NCBI GenBank assembly: GCA_033762735.1
Contig: JANRLJ010000155.1
Location: forward strand, 49,687-113,686
DNA from: JANRLJ01 sp033762735
GTDB lineage: Bacteria; Chloroflexota; Anaerolineae; Aggregatilineales; Phototrophicaceae
Length of the DNA stretch: 64,000 nucleotides
Direction: 5' to 3'
This document shows positions 42,855 to 51,064 of this stretch, in pieces. Under the pieces are notes generated by a model that searched no databases, was not told the DNA's origin, and saw nothing but the letters and a program-made list of their open reading frames with translations. The first letter of the stretch is position 1. Each line of letters begins with the position of its first letter. A program made the translations under genes and the position numbers.

Positions 42855-44003
42855 ATGCACATTGGACTGAACGCTCACCTTCTTTCGCCGACCGCAGGCT
42901 ACCGCACTGCCGGGATTCACGGCTACATCTACAACCTGCTCTCGCATCTGGCTGCCGCCGCGCCGCCGGACTGGAACCTTACAGGGATGGTGGGGGCACG
43001 TGTCCCCTATCAGTTTCCGGGCATTCGCCTGCGCCATGCCCGTTTCGATACCGAGTCGCCTGTTCGCCGCATTATCTGGGAACAGGCCTTGCAGCCCTGG
43101 CAGTTGAGCGGCTTCGATCTGTACCACGCGCTGACGTTCGTCTCCCCGCTGCTGCTGAGCCGTCCGAGCGTGGTGACGGTCTATGATCTAAGCTTCATCC
43201 ATTACCCGAAGGTGCTTACCCCTGCCCGCCGCTTGTATCTGCGCTGGTTCACCGCCATGAGCTGCCGCCGCGCCCGCCGTGTGATCGGCATCTCGCACAG
43301 CACCGCCCTTGACGTGCATGAGTCGCTCGGCATCCCAATGGACAGAATCGACGTGGCGGCCTGTGGCTATGACCAGGCGCGTTACGTTCCGCTGCCTGCC
43401 GAAACCGTCGCCGATTTCCGCCAGCGCAAGGGACTGCCGGAGCGCTTCTGGCTGTTCGTGGGGACGCTGGAACCACGCAAAAATCTGGTCACGCTGCTGG
43501 ATGCCTATGCCGCGCTGCCCGCCAGTGAACGGCTGCCGCTGGTAATCGGCGGCGGCAAGGGCTGGCTGTATGAGGACATCTTCGAGCGCGTCAGCCGCTA
43601 CCAACTGCAAGACACCGTAACCTTTCCCGGATTTCTGCCTGCCGATGAACTGCCTCTCTGGTACAATAGCGCGGAAGCGTTTATCTTCCCGTCGGTGTTT
43701 GAGGGATTCGGCCTGCCGGTTTTAGAAGCGATGGCCTGTGGGACGCCGGTGCTTGTCTCGGATGCGTCCTCACTGCCAGAAGTCGCAGGCGACGCCGGGA
43801 TGTGCCTGCCACCCCACGATGCTGCGGCGTGGACAGAAGGACTGCGCCGCGTTATGCTGGACACGGATTGGCGAGAGCAGGCCAGCCAGCGCGGTGTCGA
43901 GGCTGCAAAACGCTTTACCTGGCAGGCAGCGGCAGAAGCGACCGTGACAAGTTATCAACGGGCACTTGGTTTTTTTGAGCATGAGCATTCATTTGAAAAT
44001 TGA
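42855..44003 (+). CDS. GT4-family glycosyltransferase (group 1)
   Basis: The 382-residue GT-B enzyme has an N-terminal acceptor domain starting MHIGLNAHLLSPTAGYRTAGI. Its donor-domain motifs are FVGTLEPRKNLVTLLDAY, the IGGGKGWLYEDI strand, and FPSVFEGFGLPVLEAMACGTPVL with the E-x7-E signature that binds the nucleotide sugar. It adds a sugar to a lipid-linked or polysaccharide acceptor at the inner face of the membrane. It is the first gene of a four-gene operon with the initiating polyprenyl phosphate transferase, overlapping it by 23 bases. The mRNA appears leaderless. Confidence 0.92.
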   Translation: MHIGLNAHLLSPTAGYRTAGIHGYIYNLLSHLAAAAPPDWNLTGMVGARVPYQFPGIRLRHARFDTESPVRRIIWEQALQPWQLSGFDLYHALTFVSPLLLSRPSVVTVYDLSFIHYPKVLTPARRLYLRWFTAMSCRRARRVIGISHSTALDVHESLGIPMDRIDVAACGYDQARYVPLPAETVADFRQRKGLPERFWLFVGTLEPRKNLVTLLDAYAALPASERLPLVIGGGKGWLYEDIFERVSRYQLQDTVTFPGFLPADELPLWYNSAEAFIFPSVFEGFGLPVLEAMACGTPVLVSDASSLPEVAGDAGMCLPPHDAAAWTEGLRRVMLDTDWREQASQRGVEAAKRFTWQAAAEATVTSYQRALGFFEHEHSFEN

Positions 44004-45519
44004 TCCCACGACCACCCCAGTCATTGACGAGGCAGACCCTACCCAACCCCGTCTTCCATCACCGCTAACCTCGACCGACGAATTTCGCCGTCCCGCCCCC
44101 CGCCCACCGGAACGCCCCTGGGTGATGCCCCTGGCAGACGCGGCGCTGGCATTCCTGGCCTTCGCGCTGGCCTATTATGTGCGCTACGAACTGGAAATCC
44201 TCCGCCCCCTGCTGGAAATCAACCGTGCGCCATTCGCGCCCTATCTCCCCTATTATGCGGTGTTCGCGGCCTGGCTCTTTTTCAACTATCGCGGCAGCGG
44301 CCTGTATCAGCGGGTGCGCGGTCGGGCGCTGATGGAAGAAATCTACAGCATCATCAACGGCGTGGCGAACGCGACCGTCGTTGTGATGGCGCTCAGCTTC
44401 ATCTTCCAGCCGCTTGTCTTCAGCCGTCTGATGATTCTGTACGTCGCGGCCTTTGCCATCGCCCTGCATGTGACGGCGCGGGTTGTGCAGCGCGGTATCG
44501 AAGCGCAGCAGCGGGCGAAGGGCATCGGCTTGCAGCGGGTGCTGCTGGTCGGCGCGGATGAGGTTGGGCGCGCTGTGCTGCGGACGGTGATCGCGCGGCG
44601 GGAACTGGGCTATACGGCGGTCGGCTATCTCGATGACGACCCCGACCGGGGCAGTGTCGATTTAGGACGGGTGCGCGGGTTAGGCGGGCTGGATAATCTG
44701 GAAAGCGTCATCCGCCAGTACGCCGTTGATATGGTCATTATCACCCTGCGCTGGTCGAATTATGACCGCATTCTGGAACTGGTCGAAATCGCCCGTGATG
44801 CAGGCGCCGATGTACGGGTCGTCCCCGACGTGTTCCAGTTGAACATGAAACAGGTGCAGGTCGAAAACCTGGATGGGATCCCGCTGCTGGGTGTGCACGG
44901 TCATGTCCGGCTGCAAGGCACAAGCCGCCTGATGAAACGGGCGATTGATCTCGGTCTTGTCATTGTGGCTTCACCTGTGCTGCTGCTGGTGTTCCTCACG
45001 GTCGCGCTGGCGATTCGGCTGGAAACCCCCGGCCCCATTTTTTACCGTCAGAAGCGCGTCGGCGAACATGGCCGGGAGTTCTACATCTATAAATTCCGCA
45101 GTATGATCCCCGACGCGGATAAATATCGCGATCATCTGGTGAAGAGCTTACAGCTTGACCCGCGTCATCCCAAAATTCCAGATGATCCCCGCATTACGCG
45201 CGTCGGTCGCTTTATCCGCCGCACCAGCCTGGATGAACTGCCGAACCTGATTAACGTAATTCGTGGGCAGATGAGCCTGGTCGGGCCGCGCCCGCCTACG
45301 CCGGATGAGGTCGCGTTGTACGAGTCGTGGCACATGCAGCGGCTCCAGACCATGCCGGGGATGACCGGGCTGTGGCAGATCAGTGGGCGCAGCGATGTCC
45401 CCTTTGATGAAATGTGCTTACTTGATATATATTACATAGAGAATTGGTCGATTCAACTCGACGCACAAATTCTGATGATGACTGTACCGCGTGTGCTGCT
45501 GCGACAGGGAGCGTATTAA
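43981..45519 (+). CDS. Polyprenyl glycosylphosphotransferase (WbaP/ExoY type)
   Basis: The 512-residue membrane enzyme loads a sugar phosphate on undecaprenyl phosphate to start surface polysaccharide synthesis. It has four N-terminal TM helices (about residues 40-175), a CoA-binding-like Rossmann domain (VLLVGADEVGRAVLRTV, about 185-310) and the C-terminal catalytic domain. The catalytic domain has the fifth membrane segment (LGLVIVASPVLLLVFLTVAL), KRVGEHGREFYIYKFRSM, SLDELPNLINVIRGQMSLVG and PGMTGLWQISGRSD. I start it at ATG 43981. It overlaps the GT4 gene by 23 bases and is 4 bases from the NUDIX gene. Confidence 0.93.
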   Translation: MSIHLKIDPTTTPVIDEADPTQPRLPSPLTSTDEFRRPAPRPPERPWVMPLADAALAFLAFALAYYVRYELEILRPLLEINRAPFAPYLPYYAVFAAWLFFNYRGSGLYQRVRGRALMEEIYSIINGVANATVVVMALSFIFQPLVFSRLMILYVAAFAIALHVTARVVQRGIEAQQRAKGIGLQRVLLVGADEVGRAVLRTVIARRELGYTAVGYLDDDPDRGSVDLGRVRGLGGLDNLESVIRQYAVDMVIITLRWSNYDRILELVEIARDAGADVRVVPDVFQLNMKQVQVENLDGIPLLGVHGHVRLQGTSRLMKRAIDLGLVIVASPVLLLVFLTVALAIRLETPGPIFYRQKRVGEHGREFYIYKFRSMIPDADKYRDHLVKSLQLDPRHPKIPDDPRITRVGRFIRRTSLDELPNLINVIRGQMSLVGPRPPTPDEVALYESWHMQRLQTMPGMTGLWQISGRSDVPFDEMCLLDIYYIENWSIQLDAQILMMTVPRVLLRQGAY

Positions 45520-45523
45520 GTCG

Positions 45524-46051
45524 ATGACCGGGGCGATGAGCGAGGACGAAAAGACGACATACAGCGATTGGCTCACCCTCGTCGGCGAGGCAAACAACCC
45601 GCGTTATATCGAATATCGGGATAAAGCGCAGTGTGTGCCTCTGACGGATACCGGCATGGTGATTCTGATCGTCGAGCCTTCCCCCGCCTATGGGGATGAA
45701 GGGGTTCTCTATCTGCCCGGCGGCGGAATTGAACCCGACGAATCGCCCTTAGAAGCGGCCAACCGGGAATTACAGGAAGAAATTGGCTACAAAGCCAGAC
45801 GGCTGGACTTCCTCGGTGAACTGCGCCCCTGGGTGAAGCATCTGCGGCACAGCGTTTACGTTCATCTGGCGCGGGAACTGACCCCCAGCAAGCTGCACGG
45901 CGACGAAATCCATAATATCATTACCGAACTTGTCCCGCTCAATGATTTTGAACGGGTGATCGCCACCGGGCGTTTACATGACTCAAGCGTCATCGCCGCG
46001 CTGTACATGGCGCGGCATTTTGTGCAGCAAGAGGAGGACACGCTGCCATGA
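45524..46051 (+). CDS. NUDIX hydrolase in polysaccharide operon
   Basis: The 175-residue protein carries a full Nudix box (GGIEPDESP...REL QEEIGY; about residues 74-96) for pyrophosphate hydrolysis with Mg2+. It is preceded by the strand VILIVEPSPAYGDEGVLYLPGG. The neighbours suggest a nucleotide-sugar or related substrate, which is inference. Starts at ATG 45524 and 45536 are both plausible; GGGAG lies 12 bases before the first. It is 4 bases after the glycosylphosphotransferase stop and overlaps the next gene by ATGA. Confidence 0.88.
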   Translation: MTGAMSEDEKTTYSDWLTLVGEANNPRYIEYRDKAQCVPLTDTGMVILIVEPSPAYGDEGVLYLPGGGIEPDESPLEAANRELQEEIGYKARRLDFLGELRPWVKHLRHSVYVHLARELTPSKLHGDEIHNIITELVPLNDFERVIATGRLHDSSVIAALYMARHFVQQEEDTLP

Positions 46052-46422
46052 CTTCCCTGAAAAAAGCCGTCGTCTTTTACGCTGACCATACCTATCTCGT
46101 CCTCTTTGCGCCGGGTGAACGTGTGCCAGCGAACACTGCCATTACCTTCCCGGTGGATATGACGCGCCAGCAGGTCTTCGCCTTTACACTCGGTCAGATG
46201 CCAGGGCTGAGCTTTGATGAAGCCGATTTTGAAGAACTGATCAGCATTACGCTGGACGACCTGCCTGACCTGGACTCCACCAATGGACTGGTGGATGTGC
46301 ATGTCAGCATGGATGTGCGCGAAGACAGCGCACTTTACGTGGAACTGAGCTTCACCACCGACCAGAATCCGCACTTTTACATGCCGATGTACCCGCTCTA
46401 CGGCCCGCTGCCGCTGGACTAA
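46048..46422 (+). CDS. Small protein of unknown function, 124 residues
   Basis: I do not recognise the family. It is an acidic, beta-rich protein without signal peptide (VVFYADHTYLVLFAPGERVP, DVHVSMDVREDSALYVELSFTTD) ending in YPLYGPLPLD. It is the last gene of the polysaccharide operon, coupled to the NUDIX gene by ATGA overlap. That coupling is the main evidence that it is real. A palindromic repeat follows the stop. Confidence 0.75.
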   Translation: MTSLKKAVVFYADHTYLVLFAPGERVPANTAITFPVDMTRQQVFAFTLGQMPGLSFDEADFEELISITLDDLPDLDSTNGLVDVHVSMDVREDSALYVELSFTTDQNPHFYMPMYPLYGPLPLD

Positions 46423-46446
46423 AACCCCATAGATGGTCGCGATATG

Positions 46447-46475
46447 GTAAGGGCGACTCGGCGAGTCGCCCCTAC
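46447..46475. repeat. Palindromic repeat PAL, copy 12
   Basis: Same as copies 1 and 11 except GTAAGGGC at the left end. It lies in the 65-bp convergent gap between the 124-residue gene and the DUF4230 gene. Confidence 0.9.
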
Positions 46476-46487
46476 AGATCAATCCGT

Positions 46488-47297
46488 CTACTCCGCTACC
46501 TGACAGGTGGAAGGCAGAGGCGCATTCGGGTCAGGCTCGGTGACGGCGATCACCACATTCGTCACATTTTCCAGCGGCAGCGCCTGGAAAAACGCGATCA
46601 GGGCGCTCTGTGCCTCGGCATTAGCATTGGACAGAATCCCGTCCTCCAGTGATGTGTCGCGGATGCGCTCGATGGCGTAGCGCCGCGCTTCTGCGACCAG
46701 ATCAGGCCCACCCGTCGTACTCGAAAGCGGCCCGCTGTCCCGGTCGAGTACCTGCGTTTCCTGCTCATCCAGGAAGCAGTCCTGCAACTGCGGCGGTGGC
46801 AGCCGAATGGTCAGCGTTCCCTCGCTCAGCGTGACATCCTCGGCGGTCAGCCCGCTCAGGTCAATCCCGGCGACAGCATGACCGACCACGCGAAGCTGCA
46901 CCTGTTCGCCATAAATGGCATTCAGGATGGAGGGAAAATCGCGGGAAATATCTGCCACGCCCACAATGTTGTAGCGGGCGGTCGTCAACTGGCTGAGTCC
47001 CTGCACCCGTTCCAGCACCAGCGCCGAGATGTTGATGGTCTGCGTCGGCTGGAACATCGATTGGAAGCCAGCGCGAATGCTGTTGATGCTGGTCACACCG
47101 ATCAGCGCGGCGGCGGCCAGCAGCACCAGCGGAATCATCAGGCAGCCTAATCCCCCCATCAGCGCATAGAAGCAACCGGATGGCCCCCGCCGCACTTGAA
47201 GATTGTCCTCGCTGGGGCTGGTCAGCGGCCCCGTGCGGGTCTGCTCGACCATTACTGCTTGATTTTGCAGAAGATCAGTCCGTGCGCCTTCACTCAC
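46488..47297 (-). CDS. DUF4230 membrane-anchored protein
   Basis: A 269-residue protein with one membrane helix (MIPLVLLAAAALIGVTSI) after about 45 N-terminal residues. An extracytoplasmic DUF4230 domain follows (LTTARYNIVGVADISRDF, VGHAVAGIDLSGLTAEDV, TLTIRLPPPQLQDCFLD, the AxAGIDLS and lPpp signatures of the family). I start it at GTG 47297 because GGAGG lies nine bases upstream; the longer frame to 47402 has no ribosome binding site. Function is unknown. It diverges from the DCC protein gene. Confidence 0.82.
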   Translation of the reverse strand: MSEGARTDLLQNQAVMVEQTRTGPLTSPSEDNLQVRRGPSGCFYALMGGLGCLMIPLVLLAAAALIGVTSINSIRAGFQSMFQPTQTINISALVLERVQGLSQLTTARYNIVGVADISRDFPSILNAIYGEQVQLRVVGHAVAGIDLSGLTAEDVTLSEGTLTIRLPPPQLQDCFLDEQETQVLDRDSGPLSSTTGGPDLVAEARRYAIERIRDTSLEDGILSNANAEAQSALIAFFQALPLENVTNVVIAVTEPDPNAPLPSTCQVAE

Positions 47298-47483
47298 GAT
47301 AATGTCCCTCCGTACATTGTTTTCGTCGGAAGCCACTCGATTTACTCCCCTGATTCTATGCCGATTTGTGTTGTTTATGAGTTTAACACCATGCAAAGGC
47401 AAGCGTCATTCTCATTAGCGAGGTCTAACATAGAATTGACACGTTTGCGGCTATAATAATGGTGTAGTTGAAGCGAGAAGTTT

Positions 47484-47912
47484 ATGACTCTGACAGCCAT
47501 TTATGACGGAAACTGCGTGATCTGCAACACAACCCGGCGCACCGTGCGGGTGCTGGATTGGTTCAAGCGGGTGGAATTTCTCGATCTGCATCAGCGCATG
47601 GAGGTGGAACAGCGCTACCCGGCGCTCGACCAGTCGCGGCTGATGGGCGAAATCCATGTGGTCGATTCACAGGGCAATGTGTTTGCGGGTTTTCGCGGGA
47701 CGCGCCGGATGCTGCGCGAACTGCCGCTGGGTGTGCCGCTGTGGGCGGTGCTGCGCCTGCCGATCATTGGCGATTGGCTCGGCCCGCTGGTGTATCGCTT
47801 TATCGCCCGCAATCGCTACGCGATCAATCGACTGCTCGGCGTGAACCTGGAACAGATCGAACGCGAAGAAGCCGCCTGCGAAGATGGCGTGTGTAAAATC
47901 CCGCAGCGCTGA
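47484..47912 (+). CDS. DCC family (DUF393) thiol-disulfide oxidoreductase-like protein
   Basis: The 142-residue thioredoxin-fold protein has the diagnostic DxxCxxC near the N terminus (YDGNCVICN, residues 7-15), so redox or metal chemistry at the two cysteines is likely. The conserved segment GEIHVVDSQGNVFAGFRGTRRML is present. A hydrophobic central part (LGVPLWAVLRLPIIGDWLG) may touch the membrane. Two further cysteines near the C terminus (CEDGVC) form another CxxxxC pair. It is monocistronic and followed by two palindromic repeats. Confidence 0.88.
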   Translation: MTLTAIYDGNCVICNTTRRTVRVLDWFKRVEFLDLHQRMEVEQRYPALDQSRLMGEIHVVDSQGNVFAGFRGTRRMLRELPLGVPLWAVLRLPIIGDWLGPLVYRFIARNRYAINRLLGVNLEQIEREEAACEDGVCKIPQR

Positions 47913-47957
47913 TGAGGCTTTTATCCCCATACTCAAAATAGAAACAGATGTGTTTCC

Positions 47958-47985
47958 GTAGGGGCGAGGCATGCCTCGCCCGTAC
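47958..47985. repeat. Palindromic repeat PAL, copy 13 (GAGGC subtype)
   Basis: GTAGGGGCGAGGCA / TGCCTCGCCCGTAC, 45 bp after the DCC gene stop. It shares the GAGG...CCTC arms with copies 3 and 10. Confidence 0.88.
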
Positions 47986-48035
47986 CTATCAAAAATCTTT
48001 CCGTCGTGCGGAGCTGTAAGGTCTCGAATGTTTTT

Positions 48036-48064
48036 GTAGGGGCGACCCGGCAGGTCGCCCCTAC
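48036..48064. repeat. Palindromic repeat PAL, copy 14 (GACCC/GGTC subtype)
   Basis: GTAGGGGCGACC-CGGCA-GGTCGCCCCTAC. The inner arms changed from ACTC/GAGT to ACC/GGT with pairing kept. Confidence 0.88.
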
Positions 48065-48254
48065 GGAAATTCCTAATTATTTTCGGAAGGTTACAATCGC
48101 CCCTTCAAATACACCAATCAGGCGAACGTATAAACCAATCACAATCGATAGCATAACCAAAGTCAAACGACACCGGGAGCAGAAAACCCATTCTGATTCT
48201 CGGTGTTTTTGCGTCTTTGCGTTAAAATTATGTTCTACTAAATGAGCGCAGACC

Positions 48255-49472
48255 ATGTTCATTGAACATCTCTCACTGACCAATTTTCGCAACTATGCCC
48301 GGCTGGAAATCGGCCTGCCGAACGCGCCGATTCTGCTGCATGGCGCCAACGCCCAGGGCAAGACCAGCCTGCTGGAAGCGATATATTACCTGGCGACCTC
48401 CAAATCGCCCTACACGGCCAGCGACCGCCAGCTCATCCACTGGCGCACCGAAGGCGAGCCGCTTCCTTTCGCACGGCTGGTGGCCGAAGTCGCTGGCAAA
48501 AACGGTGCATTCGACCGCCTCGAAGTCACGCTCATGCTGGAAACCACTGCCGACAACCGCCAGCGCTTCAAGAAGGTGGTGAAGCAGAACGGCGTGGACA
48601 AGCGCGTGATGGACGTGATTGGTCTGGTCAACGTCGTGCTGTTTCTGCCACAGGACTTATCGCTGATCGAAGGCGCACCCACCGACCGCCGCCGTTTTAT
48701 GAACGCCACGCTCTCGCAGGTGGATAAACGCTATTTCGCTGCGCTCGACAAATACGAGAAGATTCTGCCCCAGCGTAACGCCCTGCTCCGCCGCATCAGC
48801 GAACGGCGCGGCAGTGTGGATGAACTCGCTTTCTGGGACGAGCAGTTGATCGACACCGGCAGCACGATTATCGCCGGGCGGCAGCGCTTCCTGCGTGAAC
48901 TGGAACTGGCGGCGCAGCGGGCGCATCATGACCTCACAGGCAAAAAGGAAACGCTCACCCTGCGCTATCTGCCCAGCTTTACCCCTTCCGCCAACGGCAA
49001 CCACAACGGTGCGCATCAACTGTCGTTCGAGGTGCTTGGCCTTGACCTGCACCGCGACCTCGACCCCGACCAGATCATGCCACAGTTCGCCGACCAGCTT
49101 AAACTGGAACGCGCCGAGTCGATCCAGCGCGGCGCGACGCTCAGCGGCCCGCACCGGGACGAACTGCGCCTGAACATCAACAACCGCGACTGTGGACTTT
49201 ATGGCAGCCGGGGGCAGGCCCGCACCGCCGTGATGGCGCTTAAACTCTCAGAATTACAATGGATGAAGGACAAAATCGGGCAGTGGCCGATTCTGCTGCT
49301 GGATGAGGTGGTGGCGGAACTGGACGCGAAACGCCGCGCGTATCTGCTGGAGTGTGTCGATGGCGCGGCACAAACACTGCTGACCACGACCGAACTCGAT
49401 ATCTTCACGCCCGAATTTTTGCAGCGGGCGGCGTTGTGGCGTGTGGAAGAAGGCCAGATTTCCCCAGCCTGA
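48255..49472 (+). CDS. recF: DNA replication/repair protein RecF
   Basis: A 405-residue SMC-like ATPase that loads RecA at gapped DNA. The N terminus FIEHLSLTNFRNY is typical. Walker A is GANAQGKTS (30-38), the ABC-type signature is LSGPHRDEL and Walker B is WPILLLDEVVAELD. Length is slightly above the usual 360-370 because of an insertion around residue 235 (FTPSANGNHNG). It is not beside dnaA, dnaN or gyrB, as often in other bacteria, but stands 105 bp before tmk. No ribosome binding site is obvious. Confidence 0.96.
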   Translation: MFIEHLSLTNFRNYARLEIGLPNAPILLHGANAQGKTSLLEAIYYLATSKSPYTASDRQLIHWRTEGEPLPFARLVAEVAGKNGAFDRLEVTLMLETTADNRQRFKKVVKQNGVDKRVMDVIGLVNVVLFLPQDLSLIEGAPTDRRRFMNATLSQVDKRYFAALDKYEKILPQRNALLRRISERRGSVDELAFWDEQLIDTGSTIIAGRQRFLRELELAAQRAHHDLTGKKETLTLRYLPSFTPSANGNHNGAHQLSFEVLGLDLHRDLDPDQIMPQFADQLKLERAESIQRGATLSGPHRDELRLNINNRDCGLYGSRGQARTAVMALKLSELQWMKDKIGQWPILLLDEVVAELDAKRRAYLLECVDGAAQTLLTTTELDIFTPEFLQRAALWRVEEGQISPA

Positions 49473-49577
49473 TTTCCCTGCTGGCACTACAGGCTGACCA
49501 GACAGAGGCTATAATGGGGCACGGGGTGGCTTGACAGGACGCCCCTATTTAATGCACGACAAGGACAGGAAGGGCGC

Positions 49578-50237
49578 ATGTTCATCACCTTTGAAGGCAT
49601 GGACGGCAGCGGCAAAACCACCCAAATCCGGGAAACAGCGGCGGTGCTGCGCGAGCGTGGCTGGAACGTGCTGCTGACCCGCGAACCGGGTGGGACGCTG
49701 ATCGGCGATCAGGTGCGGGCGCTGCTGCTCAAAAATCAGGATGCCGAGGGTGATGAGCTGCCCCGTGCCCCCATGCACCCCCACACCGAACTGCTGCTGT
49801 TCTGTGCGTCACGTGCGCAGCTTGTGGCCGAGATCATCCGTCCACATCTGGAGCGCGGCGGCCTGGTGATCTGTGACCGCTACATCGACTCCACCGTTGC
49901 CTACCAGGGCTATGGGCACGGCCTCGACCTGAAAGCGCTCAAACATATCCTGACCTTCGCAACGGGCGGCCTGCTGCCTGATGTGACCCTCTATCTCGAC
50001 ATGCCGCCGGAAGAAAGCCTCAGGCGGCGGGCGGCGGCTTCCCTGTTCGGCGAGGAATGGAACCGTCTGGACGAGATGGAGATGGCGTTTCATCAGCGCG
50101 TCTACAACGGCTATAAGGCGCTGTTGAAAAAGGAGCCAAAGCGCTTTGTTCGCATTGACGCCCGCAACAGCATCGAACAGGTGCAGGACGCTATTCTGGC
50201 CGCGCTGGAGATGCGCCTGCCACAGATCGAGCGCTAA
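49578..50237 (+). CDS. tmk: Thymidylate kinase
   Basis: This 219-residue enzyme phosphorylates dTMP to dTDP for DNA synthesis. The P-loop is FEGMDGSGKTTQ (5-16), DR motif CDRYIDSTVAYQGYG begins at about residue 100, TREPGGT sits near 35 and the lid region RRRAAASLFGEEWNRLDEM follows. An insertion ALLLKNQDAEGDELPRAPMHPHTELL is slightly longer than usual. GGAAGG precedes the ATG. It is followed 14 bases later by a small unknown gene, so the two are probably co-transcribed. Confidence 0.96.
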   Translation: MFITFEGMDGSGKTTQIRETAAVLRERGWNVLLTREPGGTLIGDQVRALLLKNQDAEGDELPRAPMHPHTELLLFCASRAQLVAEIIRPHLERGGLVICDRYIDSTVAYQGYGHGLDLKALKHILTFATGGLLPDVTLYLDMPPEESLRRRAAASLFGEEWNRLDEMEMAFHQRVYNGYKALLKKEPKRFVRIDARNSIEQVQDAILAALEMRLPQIER

Positions 50238-50251
50238 GAGAGGAAACTGGC

Positions 50252-50542
50252 ATGATTGAGGTGGAGTTTAACATCCGGGTAGATGATGCCGAGTCGTTGC
50301 CCGACCGCCTGATGGATGACTACGAACTGGCGATAATGCTGGAACAGACCAAAGCCCAGATCACGAAACAGGTGCAGGCCTCGCTAGGGGAACTGCGCTG
50401 CGCCGAACACGATCAGCCGCCGCGTGTGATCGTCTCCGGCGCGTATTCGACCGAGAGCGAACAGCTTGAACTGCAATACAACATTGACACCTGCTGCAAG
50501 CGCTTTCTGATGGAAGCCGTTCACGCCCTCAACCGTTCATAG
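50252..50542 (+). CDS. Small protein of unknown function, 96 residues
   Basis: Not recognised. The sequence MIEVEFNIRVDDAESLPDRL, a helix (DYELAIMLEQTKAQITKQVQASL), a strand and two adjacent cysteines (DTCCKRF) suggest a small alpha/beta protein. GAGGAAA lies about eight bases before the ATG, and the gene follows tmk by 14 bases. These support it as real. It is convergent with fmdB. Confidence 0.7.
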   Translation: MIEVEFNIRVDDAESLPDRLMDDYELAIMLEQTKAQITKQVQASLGELRCAEHDQPPRVIVSGAYSTESEQLELQYNIDTCCKRFLMEAVHALNRS

Positions 50543-50555
50543 CAAGTGGTTTCTT

Positions 50556-50585
50556 GGCGCTCTTTGCGTCCTGGCGGTTCAATCG
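50556..50585. repeat. Dispersed repeat CTTTGCGTC...GGCGGTTCAATCG, copy
   Basis: Close match to 5880-5908. It nearly fills the 47-bp convergent gap between the 96-residue gene and fmdB, where I see no other terminator. Confidence 0.75.
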
Positions 50586-50589
50586 CTTT

Positions 50590-50979
50590 TTATTCATCCC
50601 CAGGTAAGGAGGGTTTACTGGTGGAATCGTTCGCCCGCAGATCACGCTCCACCTTGTCCATCTTTTCCCCGGCCAGCAGCTTTTTGGTCGCGTCATGATA
50701 CTGAAGGCCGAGTTCGGGCGACGCCCCGCCCACCTGCTGGAACATCTCCCCGACCTGGCGCGAATCGCCGGACTCAAAGACCGACAGCATCTCCTGTGAG
50801 GACATCCTGGTATAGTCGCGGGTGGGGGTCTGCAAGGCGATCCGGTCGATCAGCCGCGAGAGTTCCGCGCTGTTACAGGCCGGGCAGTGACGTTCCGCCG
50901 CGTCATAATCGGCATAGGTCTTATAGAACAGGGAAAAGCGCGTGCCGCATTGTTTACAGCGGTAGTCGTAACTTGGCAT
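50590..50979 (-). CDS. FmdB-family zinc ribbon protein
   Basis: The 129-residue protein opens with the FmdB zinc ribbon: MPSYDYRCKQCGTRFSLFYK ... HCPACNSAEL, four cysteines as two CxxC pairs. Family members are small putative regulators. The C-terminal 80 residues are polar and low in conservation (SSQEMLSVFESGDSRQVGEM). I start it at ATG 50979, which gives the family N terminus; an upstream in-frame TTG adds two residues. It diverges from the rhomboid gene. Confidence 0.88.
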   Translation of the reverse strand: MPSYDYRCKQCGTRFSLFYKTYADYDAAERHCPACNSAELSRLIDRIALQTPTRDYTRMSSQEMLSVFESGDSRQVGEMFQQVGGASPELGLQYHDATKKLLAGEKMDKVERDLRANDSTSKPSLPGDE

Positions 50980-51064
50980 GGGCAACTCTGGGAAATGTGT
51001 TATCGTTAGTTCATGTGTGATCTATGATAGCGTATTTGTATTAGAATGATGAGAGAGCAACCGA

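Larger units (their letters stand above)
47913..48254. other. Intergenic region with two palindromes, no gene
   Basis: Palindromic repeats at 47958-47985 and 48036-48064, then AT-richer DNA, a fragment of the TTTTTGCGTCTTTGCG repeat (48211-48226) and the recF promoter region. No credible gene. Confidence 0.6.

Noticed and set aside
47436..47457. A TTGACA plus TATAAT promoter for the DCC protein gene.
   Set aside because: The two boxes are only 10 bp apart, too close for a sigma-70 promoter; TATAAT alone may still serve.
1400..48064. The palindromes as a CRISPR array.
   Set aside because: Copies are single, kilobases apart, not regularly spaced, and no cas gene is present.
48255..49472. A replication origin near recF.
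   Set aside because: No dnaA or dnaN and no cluster of DnaA boxes is seen around it.
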